From Watersipora subatra (taxonomy: Eukaryota > Bryozoa > Gymnolaemata > Cheilostomatida > Watersiporidae), in assembly GCF_963576615.1 (NCBI RefSeq), contig NC_088708.1, positions 7,378,001 through 7,442,000 on the forward strand: a stretch of DNA of 64,000 nt. The letters run 5' to 3'. This document shows, in pieces, positions 62,492-64,000 of the stretch (the stretch's first letter is position 1; every line of letters begins with the position of its first letter). The notes under the pieces were generated by a model. That model saw only the letters and a list, made by a program, of their open reading frames with translations, was not told where the DNA came from and made no database searches. The position numbers and the translations under genes are program-made.

Positions 62492-64000
62492 GAGATGGTC
62501 TTACACTTCCAGATATAAACTAAAGTGAGTGCTGTGGCAGGTTGGAACTTTTAAATAAGAATATGGGCTTCATCGACTCTGCTTATTACACTTTTTCTTC
62601 AGAAGGATATACATTTAAATATTGGTGATTAACATAAATAAAAAATGAAACAGAATATTTTAATTAATTAAAGCCTGACAGAAGCAAAAGTTCTTCAAAC
62701 TGATAACAAAACTTTACTTGAAATTCATTTTTAATCTTTATCCTGATTCAGTGGTTTTAAAATAAAAATACTCATGCATCTACCAGTGTCTGAGCTAAAT
62801 TGATTTATAAAATGCAAACTTTGATTTCATAAATAAACAATAGAAATATAGTGATGGTGGATGTTCTAAGGCAGAGGATGCCTTCTGCTAACGGCAACTC
62901 TCTTTTCACTGCAAGCTTTTTACTGCAAAAATTAGCCAGCATACAGCATAGATGCTTGCAATAAGGTATAGACACTAGAAAATAAGTAAGCATATGATGT
63001 GGTCATATAATGTTTGTTTAGGATTTGCTTGGATTTGTTAAAAGCTAGGCAAAACCTTCCTCCAAAGCGAGTAGTTGGGAAATTACTTTTATTGAATAAG
63101 TCTCTTTGGCAACATGAAAATTAACTGCTAAAACAGATTTAAGGCTCTAAAACAGTATATACTATTCATACAGTTATCATCACAACGGAGAAAATAAAAA
63201 CTTCTTTAAAAGCTTTCTTGACTAATGTTGCAATAAACAATATAGTAAACGATACGCCGTTACAGTTTGAAAATTTGTATCAATAAAGGAGTTATCTTTT
63301 CATGGTTTAAAAGTGTAGACAAATCTTTAATGCAAATTAATAAAACCAATCTTTTTGTGACTGCTCTCAATAACTGCAGTTAAAATTTTGTGCAATACCT
63401 TGTAGATGAGTAGTTGCAGTTCAACTTATAAAAATTTTATTTTTATAAAAAGAAAAAATTAGCGTTACAAGCAAACAGCTATTAGTAATCAATTATAGAA
63501 AACCTTAGAAACTAGACATACAGTACATGTACTGTATGTCAATGTACATGCCTATAAACCCAGGTTGCCTAATTGCAAAATGCTTGGTATTATGAATTTT
63601 CTTCTCAATTTGAAACAGATTATGACAAGAGCGGACAACTTTTTGCTTTGAGTAAAGGCTCAAACTTTAAAATGTGACATGGCAATTGTAAGGCTTTACA
63701 TTAACAACGAGAAAAAGTCAGATATTAGTATTTAAATTATTGTTAAATGTGTAAAATCTAGTTTAAAAGCTTGCTGCCTTTGAGAGTGTTTTTGCCGCCG
63801 TTTCGTGTGCAGCTACCATGGAGTAGCTGCCTGCACTGTATTACTTGTTAGCAAGAGGCAAAATAAGTTTTGGATAAAGAATATATATTTACTTTACACA
63901 ATTCCAAAGGTTTATATGCATAAGAAAGTCCATAAAAAAGTTGTGCAGAATAAAGCGTTATATAGTTGACAGGAAGTTCAGGTAGGAGTTGTCTGTTCTA
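62492..64000. other. Noncoding, no gene recognised
   Basis: AT-rich sequence with no domain-bearing frame. It contains the 26-bp palindrome listed separately. Confidence 0.4.
63515..63540. repeat. Perfect 26-bp palindrome
   Basis: GACATACAGTACA is followed directly by its reverse complement; centre at CATG. AATGTACATG follows. Confidence 0.85.

Overview
The window is AT-rich animal genomic DNA from a lophotrochozoan (mollusc, annelid, brachiopod, bryozoan or relative). The key evidence is a two-exon central-class Hox gene at 31596-32915 whose homeodomain is followed by a KLTGP peptide, the signature of the lophotrochozoan gene Lox5. About 25 kb downstream, on the same strand, lies a hairpin at 57877-57954 whose 5' arm begins with the miR-10 seed ACCCTGT. 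The window is therefore a piece of a Hox cluster: Lox5, then mir-10, with no homeobox between them although Scr would be expected there in a canonical cluster. The phylum cannot be fixed from this sequence alone.

Layout. Bases 1-6300 hold a decayed multi-exon gene of a large, repetitive invertebrate protein family. Its remains include a block resembling the FEN/PIN nuclease active site (EEAD, SPDTDV, GCDST, then a lysine-rich GKKKA segment) and a C-terminal CXC-like cysteine cluster. It carries stops, frameshifts and an 804-bp Tigger-like transposon insertion. Bases 6400-20500 are repeat-dominated: a hAT-type MITE, a mosaic of one unclassified repeat, a segmental duplication whose two copies differ by a hAT insertion and a minisatellite expansion, a Mutator-like foldback element and a 1.85-kb 27-bp minisatellite. 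Bases 20.5-31.5 kb are mostly single-copy looking noncoding DNA with short tandem arrays and a 171-bp hairpin. Lox5 follows. From 33.7 to 64 kb no protein-coding gene is recognisable. This stretch holds minisatellites, PIF/Harbinger-like and Tigger-like elements (one nested in the other), the mir-10 hairpin, a CA-rich microsatellite and several candidate cis-regulatory stretches.

Functionally, only Lox5 and mir-10 look alive. Both belong to axial patterning, and their shared orientation is what a Hox cluster predicts. Most long open frames elsewhere come from minisatellites whose unit length is a multiple of three (21 or 27 bp), or from CA repeats, and are not genes. All statements on family membership come from recognition of motifs in the sequence; no database search was run.
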